Below, one piece after another: positions 54,989-63,032 of a stretch of DNA of 64,000 nt (the first letter of the stretch is position 1; every line of letters starts with the position of its first letter). Origin of the DNA: Acidovorax sp. (GTDB taxonomy: Bacteria > Pseudomonadota > Gammaproteobacteria > Burkholderiales > Burkholderiaceae_C); assembly GCA_031277855.1 (NCBI GenBank), contig JAITLO010000032.1, forward strand, positions 248,001 to 312,000. Direction: 5' to 3'. Below the pieces are notes generated by a model. That model searched no databases. It was not told the origin of the DNA and saw only the letters and a program-made list of their open reading frames with translations. The translations under genes were made by a program, and so were the position numbers.

Positions 54989-55948
54989 ATGACTTACGAC
55001 GCCACCGCTCCCTATCCCCGTGATCTTGTTGGCTATGGCCGCCAGCAGCCCCATGCGCAATGGCCGGGCCAGGCCCGCGTGGCCGTGCAGTTTGTGCTGA
55101 ACTACGAGGAAGGTGGCGAAAACCATGTGCTGCACGGCGATGCGGGCAGCGAGCAGTTTCTGTCCGAGCTGTTCAACCCCGCGGCCTACCCGGCCCGCCA
55201 CATGAGCATGGATGGCATTTATGAATACGGCTCCCGCGCCGGCGTGTGGCGCATATTGCGCGAGTTTGAAAAACGCGGCCTGCCGCTGACCGTGTTCGGC
55301 GTGGCCACGGCCTTGCAAAAACACCGCGAGCTGGCCCAGGCCTTTGACCAGCTGGGCCACGAGGTGGCCTGCCACGGTCTGAAATGGATCCACTACCAGA
55401 ACGTGCCCGAAGAAATCGAGCGTGCGCACATGGCACAGTGCATGGAGATTTTTGAAGACATTTACGGCCATGGGGGCGACCACGGCCTGGGCTGGTACAC
55501 CGGCCGCGACAGCCCCAACAGCCACCGCCTGGTGGCCGATGACGGCCGCTTTGTCTACGACAGCGACTACTACGGCGACGACCTGCCCTTCTGGATGAAG
55601 CAGGAAAAAACCGATGGCAGCCTGCACCACCAGCTCATCGTGCCCTATACGCTGGACGTGAACGATATGCGCTTTGCCCTGCCCCAGGGCTACTCGCATG
55701 CCGACCCGTTCTTCCAGTACATGAAGGACACCTTCGACACCCTGTATGCCGAGGGTGACCCCAGCGGTGACAACGCCCCCAAGATGATGAGCATAGGCAT
55801 GCACTGCCGCCTGCTGGGCCGGCCCGGCCGCATCACCGCGCTGCAGCGCTTTCTGGACCATATCCAAAGCCACAGCCATGTCTGGGTGTGCCGCCGCATC
55901 GACCTGGCCCGCCACTGGGCCCTGCGTTTCCCCGTTCCAGCGATTTGA
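54989..55948 (+). CDS. puuE: allantoinase PuuE (metal-independent polysaccharide-deacetylase fold)
   Basis: PuuE hydrolyses (S)-allantoin to allantoate. The 319-residue protein begins YPRDLVGYGRQQPHAQWPG, the strongly conserved PuuE start, followed by RVAVQFVLNYEEGGENHVLHGD. The deacetylase fold continues with YEYGSRAGVWRILREFEKRG, GHEVACHGLKWIHYQ and GWYTGRDSPNSHRLV. It is unrelated to amidohydrolase-type AllB. It lies between gntR and the UraD-AllC gene and should be co-transcribed with both; a long hairpin follows. Confidence 0.95.
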   Translation: MTYDATAPYPRDLVGYGRQQPHAQWPGQARVAVQFVLNYEEGGENHVLHGDAGSEQFLSELFNPAAYPARHMSMDGIYEYGSRAGVWRILREFEKRGLPLTVFGVATALQKHRELAQAFDQLGHEVACHGLKWIHYQNVPEEIERAHMAQCMEIFEDIYGHGGDHGLGWYTGRDSPNSHRLVADDGRFVYDSDYYGDDLPFWMKQEKTDGSLHHQLIVPYTLDVNDMRFALPQGYSHADPFFQYMKDTFDTLYAEGDPSGDNAPKMMSIGMHCRLLGRPGRITALQRFLDHIQSHSHVWVCRRIDLARHWALRFPVPAI

Positions 55949-55956
55949 ATAAAAAA

Positions 55957-55991
55957 AGCCTCCAGCGCTTGGTACACAAGCGCTGGAGGCT
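55957..55991. terminator. 15-bp hairpin between puuE and the UraD-AllC gene
   Basis: AGCCTCCAGCGCTTG (55957-55971) pairs perfectly with CAAGCGCTGGAGGCT (55977-55991) around GTACA. A7 precedes it and only CATATTTTG follows, so on the plus strand it is a weak terminator or an operon-internal stabilising hairpin. Confidence 0.6.
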
Positions 55992-56012
55992 CATATTTTG
56001 ATAGGAGACACC

Positions 56013-57866
56013 ATGGCTTTGACCCTGGAACAACTGAACGCTGCGCCCGCAGAACAAGCCGTGGCCCTGCTCGATGGCCTGTACGAACACTCCCCCTGGA
56101 TTGCCGCCGCCGCGCTGGCCCAGCGCCCCTTCCAATCGCTGGCCCATCTCAAACACGCCATGGTGCAGGTGCTGGCCCAGGCCTCGGCACAGTCGCAGCT
56201 GGAGCTGATCCGCGCCCACCCGGAGCTGGCAGGCAAGGCCATGGTGGCCCAGGCGCTCACGGCCGAATCCACCAACGAACAGAACAAGGCCGGGCTGACG
56301 GCCTGCACGCCCGAGGAGTTCGCCCGCATCCAGCAGCTCAACGCAGACTACAACGCCCGCTTTGGCTTCCCCTTCATCCTGGCCGTGCGCGGCCCGCGTG
56401 GCACCGGCCTGGCCAAGCAGGAGATCATCGATACCTTCGCACGCCGCCTGGCCAACCACCCCGACTTTGAACGCGCCGAGGCGCTGCGCAACATCCACCG
56501 CATTGCCGAAATCCGCCTGAACGACAAGTTCGGCTACGAGCCCGTGCTGGGCCATGACGTGTGGGACTGGCAGGAAAAACTCAGCGCCCACACCGACCCC
56601 GGCTATGCCGAGCTGGGCCAGCTCACTGTCACCTACCTCACCGACGCCCACCGTGCCTGCGCCCAGCGCATCAGCCACTGGATGCGCGACTGCGGCTTTG
56701 ACGAGGTCGAGATCGACGCCGTGGGCAATGTGGTGGGCCGCTACCACCCCGCACCACCCAACGGTAATGGCGCAGCGCAGGGCCGCCCCAAGCAAGCCGC
56801 GGCCCCCTCGGGGGGCAGCGCAGCACACGAAGTGGCAAGCGTGGGGGCGCGTTACCTTTTAACAGGTAGCCACTACGACACCGTGCGCAATGGCGGTAAA
56901 TACGACGGTCGCCTGGGCATCTTTGTGCCCATGGCCTGCGTGCGCGAGCTGCACCGCGCCGGCAAGCGCCTGCCTTTTGGCATTGAAGTCGTGGGCTTTG
57001 CCGAGGAGGAAGGCCAGCGCTACAAGGCCACCTTCCTGGGCTCGGGCGCGCTGATTGGCGACTTCAAGCCCGAATGGCTGGACCAGCAGGATGCCGACGG
57101 CATCACCATGCGCGAAGCCATGCAACACGCTGGCCTGTGCATAGACGACATCCCCAAGCTGCAGCGCGATCCGGCCCGCTACCTGGGCTTTATCGAGGTG
57201 CATATCGAACAAGGCCCGGTGCTCAACGAGCTGGACATCCCCCTGGGCGTGGTCACCTCCATCAATGGCGGTGTGCGCTACAGCTGCACCATGCTGGGCA
57301 CGGCCAGCCACGCCGGCACCACCCCCATGAACCGCCGCCGCGACGCGGCCCTGGGCGTGGCCGAGCTGGGCCTGTACATGGAGCAGCGCGCTGCGCAAGA
57401 CGAAGGCAGCGTGGCCACCATAGGCATGCTGCAAGTGCCCAATGGTTCCATCAATGTGGTGCCGGGCCGCTGCCTGTTCAGCATGGACATGCGCGCGCCC
57501 ACCAATGCCCAACGCGATGCCCTGGTCCAGGACGTGCTGGCCAAGCTGGAAGAAATCGCCCAGCGCCGCGGCCTGCAATACCAGACCGAGCTGGCCATGC
57601 AAGCCGCCGCCGCCCCCAGCGCTCCGGCCTGGCAGGCCCGCTGGGAAAAAGCCGTGAGCGCCCTGGGCGTGCCACTGCACCGTATGCCCAGCGGCGCCGG
57701 CCACGACGCCATGAAGCTGCATGAAATCATGCCCCAGGCCATGTTGTTCACCCGCGGGCTGAACAGCGGCATCAGCCACAACCCGCTGGAATCCACCACC
57801 AGCGACGATATGCAGCTGGCCGTTGACGCCTTCAGCCATGTGCTGGAGCAGCTGGCTTCCGAATAA
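56013..57866 (+). CDS. fusion: OHCU decarboxylase (UraD) - allantoate amidohydrolase (AllC)
   Basis: A 617-residue bifunctional enzyme. Residues 1 to about 170 are UraD, which decarboxylates OHCU to (S)-allantoin: LIRAHPELAGK with the catalytic histidine, STNEQNKAGL, FGFPFILAVRG. From about 195 the M20-type allantoate amidohydrolase follows: LTGSHYDTVRNGGKYDGRLG (metal), GFAEEEGQRYK, IEVHIEQGPVLNE, GTASHAGTTPMNRRRDA, and a C-terminal histidine in NSGISHNPLEST. It opens allantoate with release of ammonia and CO2. The two steps flank PuuE in the pathway. Residues about 252-279 are an Ala/Gly/Pro-rich insertion that matches dispersed-repeat-like DNA. AGGAG precedes the ATG. Confidence 0.94.
   Translation: MALTLEQLNAAPAEQAVALLDGLYEHSPWIAAAALAQRPFQSLAHLKHAMVQVLAQASAQSQLELIRAHPELAGKAMVAQALTAESTNEQNKAGLTACTPEEFARIQQLNADYNARFGFPFILAVRGPRGTGLAKQEIIDTFARRLANHPDFERAEALRNIHRIAEIRLNDKFGYEPVLGHDVWDWQEKLSAHTDPGYAELGQLTVTYLTDAHRACAQRISHWMRDCGFDEVEIDAVGNVVGRYHPAPPNGNGAAQGRPKQAAAPSGGSAAHEVASVGARYLLTGSHYDTVRNGGKYDGRLGIFVPMACVRELHRAGKRLPFGIEVVGFAEEEGQRYKATFLGSGALIGDFKPEWLDQQDADGITMREAMQHAGLCIDDIPKLQRDPARYLGFIEVHIEQGPVLNELDIPLGVVTSINGGVRYSCTMLGTASHAGTTPMNRRRDAALGVAELGLYMEQRAAQDEGSVATIGMLQVPNGSINVVPGRCLFSMDMRAPTNAQRDALVQDVLAKLEEIAQRRGLQYQTELAMQAAAAPSAPAWQARWEKAVSALGVPLHRMPSGAGHDAMKLHEIMPQAMLFTRGLNSGISHNPLESTTSDDMQLAVDAFSHVLEQLASE
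56770..56846. repeat. dispersed-repeat-like segment inside the UraD-AllC coding sequence
   Basis: The DNA (GGGCCGCCCCAAGCAAGCCG, then GGCCCCCTCGGGGGGCAGCG and AAGTGGCAAGCGTGGGGG) is far more GC-rich and palindromic than its surroundings. It has the look of the GC-rich intergenic elements seen elsewhere in the window (shared GGGCCGCCCC core). It is read in frame without a stop, adding about 28 residues between RYHP and YLLTGSHYDT. Confidence 0.65.
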
Positions 57867-57891
57867 ATACCGCAGACAAGAGACAAACACC

Positions 57892-59166
57892 ATGACCCCC
57901 AACCGCCAAGCCACCTATGCCGCACTGGACGCCTGGATCGACCAGCATTTCGACGAGCAGGTGCAGTTTCTGCAGGCCCTGGTGCAAGTGCCCACCGATA
58001 CGCCACCGGGCAACAACGCCCCCCATGCCGAGCGCACGGCCACACTCATCCAGGCCTTCGGCTTTGATGCCGAAAAGCATGTAGTGCCCGCGCAAGAGGT
58101 CAAGGACTACGGCATGGAGTCCATCACCAACCTCATCGTGCGCCGCCCCTACGGCCAGCCCGGCAGCGGCAAGACCATTGCCCTGAACGCCCACGGCGAT
58201 GTGGTGCCCCCGGGTGAAGGCTGGAGCAAAGCCCCCTATGGCGCAGTGATTGAAGACGGCAAGATGTATGGTCGCGCCACGGCCGTGAGCAAGAGCGACT
58301 TTTCCACCTTCACCTTTGCCGTGCGTGCGCTGGAGGCCGTGGCCAAACCTGCCAAGGGCGCGGTGGAGCTGCACTTCACCTACGACGAGGAATTTGGCGG
58401 TGAACTGGGCCCGGGCTGGCTGCTGAAAAAAGGCCTGACCAAACCCGATTTGATGGTGGCCGCAGGCTTTAGCTACGAAGTGGTCACCGCCCACAACGGC
58501 TGCCTGCAGATGGAAGTCACCGTGCACGGCAAGATGGCCCATGCCGCCGTGCCCCACACCGGGGTCGATGCCCTGCAAGGCGCCGTGGCCGTCATGAACG
58601 CGCTGTATGCCGAGAACGCAAAGTACCAGCAAGTCACCTCCAAGGTGGCCGGCATCAAACACCCCTATCTGAACATCGGCCGCATCGAAGGCGGCACCAA
58701 CACCAATGTCATCCCCGGCAAGGTGGTGCTGAAGCTGGACCGCCGCATGATCCCCGAGGAGAACCCCGCCGAGGTCGAAGCCAGCATCCGCGCCGTGATC
58801 GCCCAGGCCGTGGAAGGCTTCAACCAGCAGCGCAGCTACAGCGGTGAAGACGCGGTGCGCGTGGACATCAAGCGCCTGCTGCTGGCCAACGCCATGACGC
58901 CACTGCCCGGCAATGCCCCGCTGGTGGAGGCCATCCAGGCCCATGGCGAAGCCGTGTTTGGCGAGATCCCCCCCGCCGTGGGCACGCCGCTGTACACCGA
59001 TGTGCGCCTGTATGTGGAGCGCGGCATTCCCGGCGTGATCTATGGCGCCGGCCCCCGCAGCGTGCTGGAGTCCCATGCCAAACGTGCCGACGAGCGCCTG
59101 GAGCTGGAAGACCTGCGCCGCGCCACCAAGGTGGTGGCGCGCTCGCTGGTGGACTGGCTGGAGTAA
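57892..59166 (+). CDS. M20-family (ArgE/DapE-type) deacylase/amidohydrolase, substrate unknown
   Basis: A 424-residue zinc-dependent M20 protein. Metal and catalytic motifs: ALNAHGDVVPPGEGWSKAPY (metal histidine and aspartate), RATAVSKSDFSTFTFAV, and FTYDEEFGGELGPGWLL with the catalytic glutamate pair. A dimerisation domain includes VHGKMAHAAVPHTGVDAL, and a late motif reads GTPLYTDVRLY. It starts 25 bases after the UraD-AllC stop in the same direction, so it belongs to the gntR-puuE operon by context. M20 enzymes cleave amide bonds of acylated amino acids and ureido compounds. A role in ureidoglycolate or another ureido intermediate is possible but unproved. Confidence 0.82.
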   Translation: MTPNRQATYAALDAWIDQHFDEQVQFLQALVQVPTDTPPGNNAPHAERTATLIQAFGFDAEKHVVPAQEVKDYGMESITNLIVRRPYGQPGSGKTIALNAHGDVVPPGEGWSKAPYGAVIEDGKMYGRATAVSKSDFSTFTFAVRALEAVAKPAKGAVELHFTYDEEFGGELGPGWLLKKGLTKPDLMVAAGFSYEVVTAHNGCLQMEVTVHGKMAHAAVPHTGVDALQGAVAVMNALYAENAKYQQVTSKVAGIKHPYLNIGRIEGGTNTNVIPGKVVLKLDRRMIPEENPAEVEASIRAVIAQAVEGFNQQRSYSGEDAVRVDIKRLLLANAMTPLPGNAPLVEAIQAHGEAVFGEIPPAVGTPLYTDVRLYVERGIPGVIYGAGPRSVLESHAKRADERLELEDLRRATKVVARSLVDWLE

Positions 59167-59445
59167 TGGGAACACCCCCTGAGGCGCTGCGCGCCTTCAC
59201 CCCTCTCTGGCGCTACGCGCCGGAGGGGGACGCTGCCAGCGCGGCGGGGCGGCCCTTGCGCGGCAGCCCTGACCTTGGGGCGCGCCAGTTTCAAGTGCTG
59301 CGCTCCTGACCTTGTCCTTTTTGCTTTCCACCCTCTCCCGCTTGCGGGAGAGGGTGGGGGTGAGGGCTGCGCCCCAAAGTCCTGCAAACGCTGAGCCTGT
59401 CTGCATGGCTAGCTCACATGGCAGGAGCGCCGCAACCCCTCCAGA
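59167..59445. repeat. dispersed repeats and a strong stem-loop after the M20 gene
   Basis: 59173-59290 is another copy of the GC-rich unit (CCCCCTGAGGCGCTGCGCGC, GCGGCGGGGCGGCCCTTGCG). At 59328-59357 a perfect 14-bp stem (CCACCCTCTCCCGC with GCGGGAGAGGGTGG, loop TT) continues into GGGGGTGAGGG, as near 15285 and 19010. It may end transcription of the purine operon. No gene is seen. Confidence 0.7.
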
Positions 59446-60249
59446 TCAGCCGGCCGCAGCCTGCTGCTGCAAGCGATAGGCTGCGGGTGTGCTGCCAAAA
59501 GTGCGCCGAAACAGGCTGATATAGCTGCTGACGCTGGCATAGCCCAGGTCCAGCGCAATGGCGGTGATGCTTTGGCCCTCGGCCAGCATTTCCAGCGAGC
59601 GCAGCAGGCGCACGCGCTGGCGCCAGGTACTGAAGTTAAAGCCGGTCTCGCTCACAAACCTGCGGCTGAGCGTGCGCGTGCTGAGCGCCCCCCAACTGGC
59701 CCAGGCCTCGATATCGCGTGCATCGGCCGGGTCGGCGATCAAGGCCTTGGCAATGCGCAGCAAGCGGGCATCACGCGGCAGGGGCAGGCCAAAGGCTTCT
59801 ATGGGCAGATGGCGGATTTCATCCAGGATCACGGCGCAAATATGCTGGTGGGCAGCGCTGTGCGCCAATGCGGCGTCAGGCGTTGCGCTGGCCAGGCGCA
59901 GCACGGCTTCGCGCAGCAGGCCGGAGATGCGGATGGTGCAGGGCTGCTGGGGCAAGTCCGCGCAGGCGGGCTCGGCCACATAGGCGCTCCAGCCATGGTA
60001 GGGCCCATAGGAGCGGCCCGAGTGCACATGGTGGGGCGGCAGCCAGACCGCGTGAATGGCTGGCACCATCCAGACCGCATCCTCCACCTGCACGGAAATC
60101 AGGCCCTTGAGCGAGCCGAACAGCTGGCCACGTGCATGCTGGTGCGGCTCGGACGACAACTCCTTTTCCTGCCAGCGGGTGGCGGCGATCACGCTAGGGC
60201 CATCGGCCGACTCTATGTAATGCCGCAGTTGGAGGAAAAGATCAGACAT
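59446..60249 (-). CDS. AraC-family transcriptional regulator
   Basis: A 267-residue regulator. The N-terminal cupin-type sensing domain reads SSEPHQHARGQLFGSLKG and VPAIHAVWLPPHHVHSG. The C-terminal AraC DNA-binding domain has two helix-turn-helices (SWGALSTRTLSRRFVSETG; SITAIALDLGYASVSSYISL) and ends FRRTFGSTPAAYR. It is divergent from the PPOX-type gene, and a 15-base palindrome lies between them, so it probably controls that gene and itself. The ligand is unknown. Confidence 0.88.
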   Translation of the reverse strand: MSDLFLQLRHYIESADGPSVIAATRWQEKELSSEPHQHARGQLFGSLKGLISVQVEDAVWMVPAIHAVWLPPHHVHSGRSYGPYHGWSAYVAEPACADLPQQPCTIRISGLLREAVLRLASATPDAALAHSAAHQHICAVILDEIRHLPIEAFGLPLPRDARLLRIAKALIADPADARDIEAWASWGALSTRTLSRRFVSETGFNFSTWRQRVRLLRSLEMLAEGQSITAIALDLGYASVSSYISLFRRTFGSTPAAYRLQQQAAAG

Positions 60250-60289
60250 GGCGGATTTTCGTTGTTTCTTGGCTTGAAAATTCTATAGC

Positions 60290-60304
60290 CGCCAAACCTT
60301 GGCG
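60290..60304. promoter_or_regulatory. palindrome in the AraC/PPOX divergent promoter
   Basis: CGCCAA-ACC-TTGGCG is a perfect inverted repeat of 15 bases, 40 bases before the PPOX gene and 41 before the AraC gene. It is a candidate operator for the AraC regulator or another dimeric factor. Confidence 0.5.
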
Positions 60305-60343
60305 TCTTAAGCTGCAGACATCCCCCTCGCACAAGGTTTTCCC

Positions 60344-61009
60344 ATGTCTTCAGCCCCCTCTTCTTCCCAGCATCTGCATCCCGACGACCCACGGGCCATT
60401 GACCTGGACAGTCTCTACCAACCGCCCACGGAACGCATCCAGCAAGGCGTGCTTGACCGGCTGTATGACTTTCACCGTACCTACCTGGCCCAAGCCCGGT
60501 TTTTCTGCCTGGCCACCGGCGATGGCTGCGGCCTGGACGCCTCTCCGCGCGGTGGCCCAGCGGGCTTTGTCCAGGTGCTGGATGCCCACACCCTGGCCTT
60601 TGCGGACTGGCCGGGCAACAACCGCATCGCATCGCTGCGCAATCTGCAAAGCGACAGCCGCCTGGCCATGCTGTTTCTGTTTCCCGGCCTGGACGTCTTT
60701 TTGCGCATCAACGGCCGAGGCCGCATCTCCACCGATAGCGAGTTGCTCGAGAGCTTGGGCGAAGCCGGCAAAACGCCCAAGGCTGCCACCGTGGTGCGCA
60801 TCGATGAGGTGCTGTTTCACTGTGGCCGCGCCGTCAATCGGGCCCAGCTCTGGCAGGCCGATGCCCAGCTGGGCCGCAGCGACCTGCCCAGTGTGGGCCA
60901 GGTCATGGCGGCCATGGGCAAGCTGCGCGGCGAGGCCGAGCCCAGCAGCAGCGAGGTGACGCAGGCCGATGCCCACTACGCGCACGCCATGCGCCACGCG
61001 CTCTATTGA
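60344..61009 (+). CDS. pyridoxamine 5'-phosphate oxidase-family FMN protein
   Basis: A 221-residue protein of the PPOX-like split-barrel flavoprotein superfamily (MSMEG_1061-type). Visible are RIQQGVLDRLYDFHRTYLAQ, FFCLATGDGCGLDASPRGG (the strand that contacts FMN phosphate), FADWPGNNRIASLRNLQ and VFLRINGRGRIS. Members bind FMN or F420 and reduce small substrates; the exact activity is unknown. It is divergent from the AraC regulator, which probably controls it. Confidence 0.82.
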   Translation: MSSAPSSSQHLHPDDPRAIDLDSLYQPPTERIQQGVLDRLYDFHRTYLAQARFFCLATGDGCGLDASPRGGPAGFVQVLDAHTLAFADWPGNNRIASLRNLQSDSRLAMLFLFPGLDVFLRINGRGRISTDSELLESLGEAGKTPKAATVVRIDEVLFHCGRAVNRAQLWQADAQLGRSDLPSVGQVMAAMGKLRGEAEPSSSEVTQADAHYAHAMRHALY

Positions 61010-61340
61010 GCCCCAACCGGCACGCCTCTTGCTTGGGGAGACATGCCAGACAACACGGGAGGCTCGCCACCGCAGTCCGATGTGGGTGTGGATGCAGCGC
61101 CAATGCGCCCGTCCGCATTCCATGATGCAAAAAAGCCTTTTGCAGAACAAAACGAAAATCCGCGAAACACCAAGATTTGCCCCTCAATTGGGGGCAAACC
61201 CCTAGCAAATCATGGTCAAAACGCGGGTGAACCCGTGCGTTTTACGCTCATGTTTTGTATACACTTTTTGCATGGATTCCGGTCTACAACCGTGTCGCAC
61301 CGGCATTCGACTCCGTCAATCAAGAAGGAAAAAGGCGTCC
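61010..61340. promoter_or_regulatory. NCS2 permease promoter region with TGTATACA operator
   Basis: An exact TGTATACA lies at 61256-61263, 78-85 bases before the permease start. Two hairpins lie upstream: TTTGCCCC/GGGGCAAA at 61176-61198 (7-base loop), and CGGGT-GA-ACCCG at 61224-61235 followed by GTGCGTTTTAC, which may be the terminator of the PPOX gene. GAAGGAAAAAGG before 61341 is the ribosome binding site. Confidence 0.65.
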
Positions 61341-62828
61341 ATGCAATCGTCCGTCCACCCCGTCGATGAGGTGCTCCCCGCAGGCAAACTCACAGCCCTC
61401 GGTCTGCAGCATGTGCTGGTGATGTATGCCGGTGCCGTGGCCGTGCCGCTGATCATTGGCCGCGCACTCAATCTGCCACCGGAGCAAGTGGCCCATCTGA
61501 TCTCGGCCGACCTGTTTGTCTGCGGCCTGATCACCCTGGTGCAGGCCATGGGCAGCACACGCTGGTTTGGCATCAAGCTGCCGGTGATGATGGGCGTCAC
61601 CTTTGCCGCCGTGGGCCCCATGATCGCCATGGCCCAAACCACCAGCGGCCCCGCCGGGGCGGGGCTGATCTTTGGCTCGGTGATTGGTGCGGGCGTGGTC
61701 TCCATCCTCATCGCGCCCGCCATCAGCCGCATGCTGCGCTTTTTCCCGCCCGTGGTCACCGGCACCATCATTGCGGTGATCGGCATCAGCCTGATGCGTG
61801 TGGGCATCAACTGGATTTTTGGCAACCCCGTGGGCCCCACCGCACCCAGCGTCCCCAACCCCGAGCATCTGAAGTGGCTGTCTGAAGCCCAGGCCATGGC
61901 TGGCGCCCCCGGCTCCCAGCTGGCCCCTGTGCCCAAGGGCTTTGCCGTGGTACCCAGCATTCCCAACCCCAAGTACGCCGACCTGACCGGCGTGGGTATT
62001 TCGGGCGCGGTGCTGTTGACCATCTTGCTGATTGCGCGCTTTGGCAAAGGCTTTTTGGCCAATGTCTCGGTGCTGGTCGGCATTGTGGTGGGCGGCATCA
62101 TTACCGCGGCCATGGGGCTGATGGACTTCCACAAGGTGGGCGAGGCCAAGTGGTTCGAGCTGATCCTGCCCTTCGAGATTGCTGCCCCCATCTTCGACCC
62201 CTGGCTGATCCTCACCATGTCGCTGGTGATGGTGGTGGTGATGATCGAGTCCACCGGCATGTTCCTGGCCCTGGGCGATATGACGGACAAAAAGATCACC
62301 CAGGAAGACCTGACCCGCGGCCTGCGCACCGACGGCCTGGGCACCTTGGTGGGCGGTATCTTCAACACCTTTCCCTACACCAGCTTCTCGCAGAACGTGG
62401 GCCTGGTGGCCGTGACCGGGGTGAAGAGCCGCTGGGTCTGCGTGGCAGGGGGCGTGATTTTGCTCATCCTGGGCCTGCTGCCCAAGATGGCGGCGCTGGT
62501 GGAGTCCCTGCCCACCGTGGTCTTGGGCGGTGCCGGCCTGGTGATGTTCGGCATGGTGGCGGCCACCGGCATTCGCATCCTGTCGACCGTGGATTTCCAG
62601 ACCAACCGCAACAACGCCATGATCGTGGCCGTGTCGATTGGTGTGGGCATGATCCCCCTGGTGGCCCCCAATTTCCGCCAGTGGATGCCCCACGCCATTC
62701 ATCCACTGATCGAATCCGGTATTCTCTTGGCCTCGCTTTGCGCCGTGCTGCTGAATATGTTCTTCAACGGCTCGCGTGGCGATAACGAAGCTGCCATCCG
62801 TGCTGCACGCCAGGCCGACGCCCACTGA
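61341..62828 (+). CDS. NCS2-family purine (xanthine/urate) permease
   Basis: A 495-residue membrane transporter of the nucleobase:cation symporter 2 family with about 12-14 helices. Motifs: GLQHVLVMYAGAVAVPLIIG, GVTFAAVGPMIAMA, the glutamate helix MIESTGMFLALGDM, and the NAT signature region NTFPYTSFSQNVGLVAVTGV. The GVKSR after it is typical of xanthine and urate transporters (UacT/XanQ branch) rather than uracil carriers. It imports urate or xanthine with protons. An exact copy of the candidate GntR operator precedes it, placing it in the purine regulon although it lies 2 kb past the operon. Confidence 0.92.
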   Translation: MQSSVHPVDEVLPAGKLTALGLQHVLVMYAGAVAVPLIIGRALNLPPEQVAHLISADLFVCGLITLVQAMGSTRWFGIKLPVMMGVTFAAVGPMIAMAQTTSGPAGAGLIFGSVIGAGVVSILIAPAISRMLRFFPPVVTGTIIAVIGISLMRVGINWIFGNPVGPTAPSVPNPEHLKWLSEAQAMAGAPGSQLAPVPKGFAVVPSIPNPKYADLTGVGISGAVLLTILLIARFGKGFLANVSVLVGIVVGGIITAAMGLMDFHKVGEAKWFELILPFEIAAPIFDPWLILTMSLVMVVVMIESTGMFLALGDMTDKKITQEDLTRGLRTDGLGTLVGGIFNTFPYTSFSQNVGLVAVTGVKSRWVCVAGGVILLILGLLPKMAALVESLPTVVLGGAGLVMFGMVAATGIRILSTVDFQTNRNNAMIVAVSIGVGMIPLVAPNFRQWMPHAIHPLIESGILLASLCAVLLNMFFNGSRGDNEAAIRAARQADAH

Positions 62829-62877
62829 GGCGCAAGACCTGTCTGCAGCCCCCTGCCCGGCCACCGCCGGGCGTGCG

Positions 62878-62910
62878 CCCCCTGGACGACACCGCTTTCC
62901 AGGGGGTTTT
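62878..62910 (+). terminator. rho-independent terminator of the NCS2 permease gene
   Basis: CCCCCTGGA (62878-62886) pairs perfectly with TCCAGGGGG (62898-62906), 11-base loop, then TTTT. It lies 50 bases past the stop. Confidence 0.85.
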
Positions 62911-63032
62911 GGCGTTTTAACCCCGTACAAATCAATATCTGCTGACTGATGAAACCGTACTTCGGACTGAGCCCTACGGCCATCAGGTAAGCTCCATGTC
63001 AGCTCCGAGTTTTTTCGTTGAGATTTCCGTAT

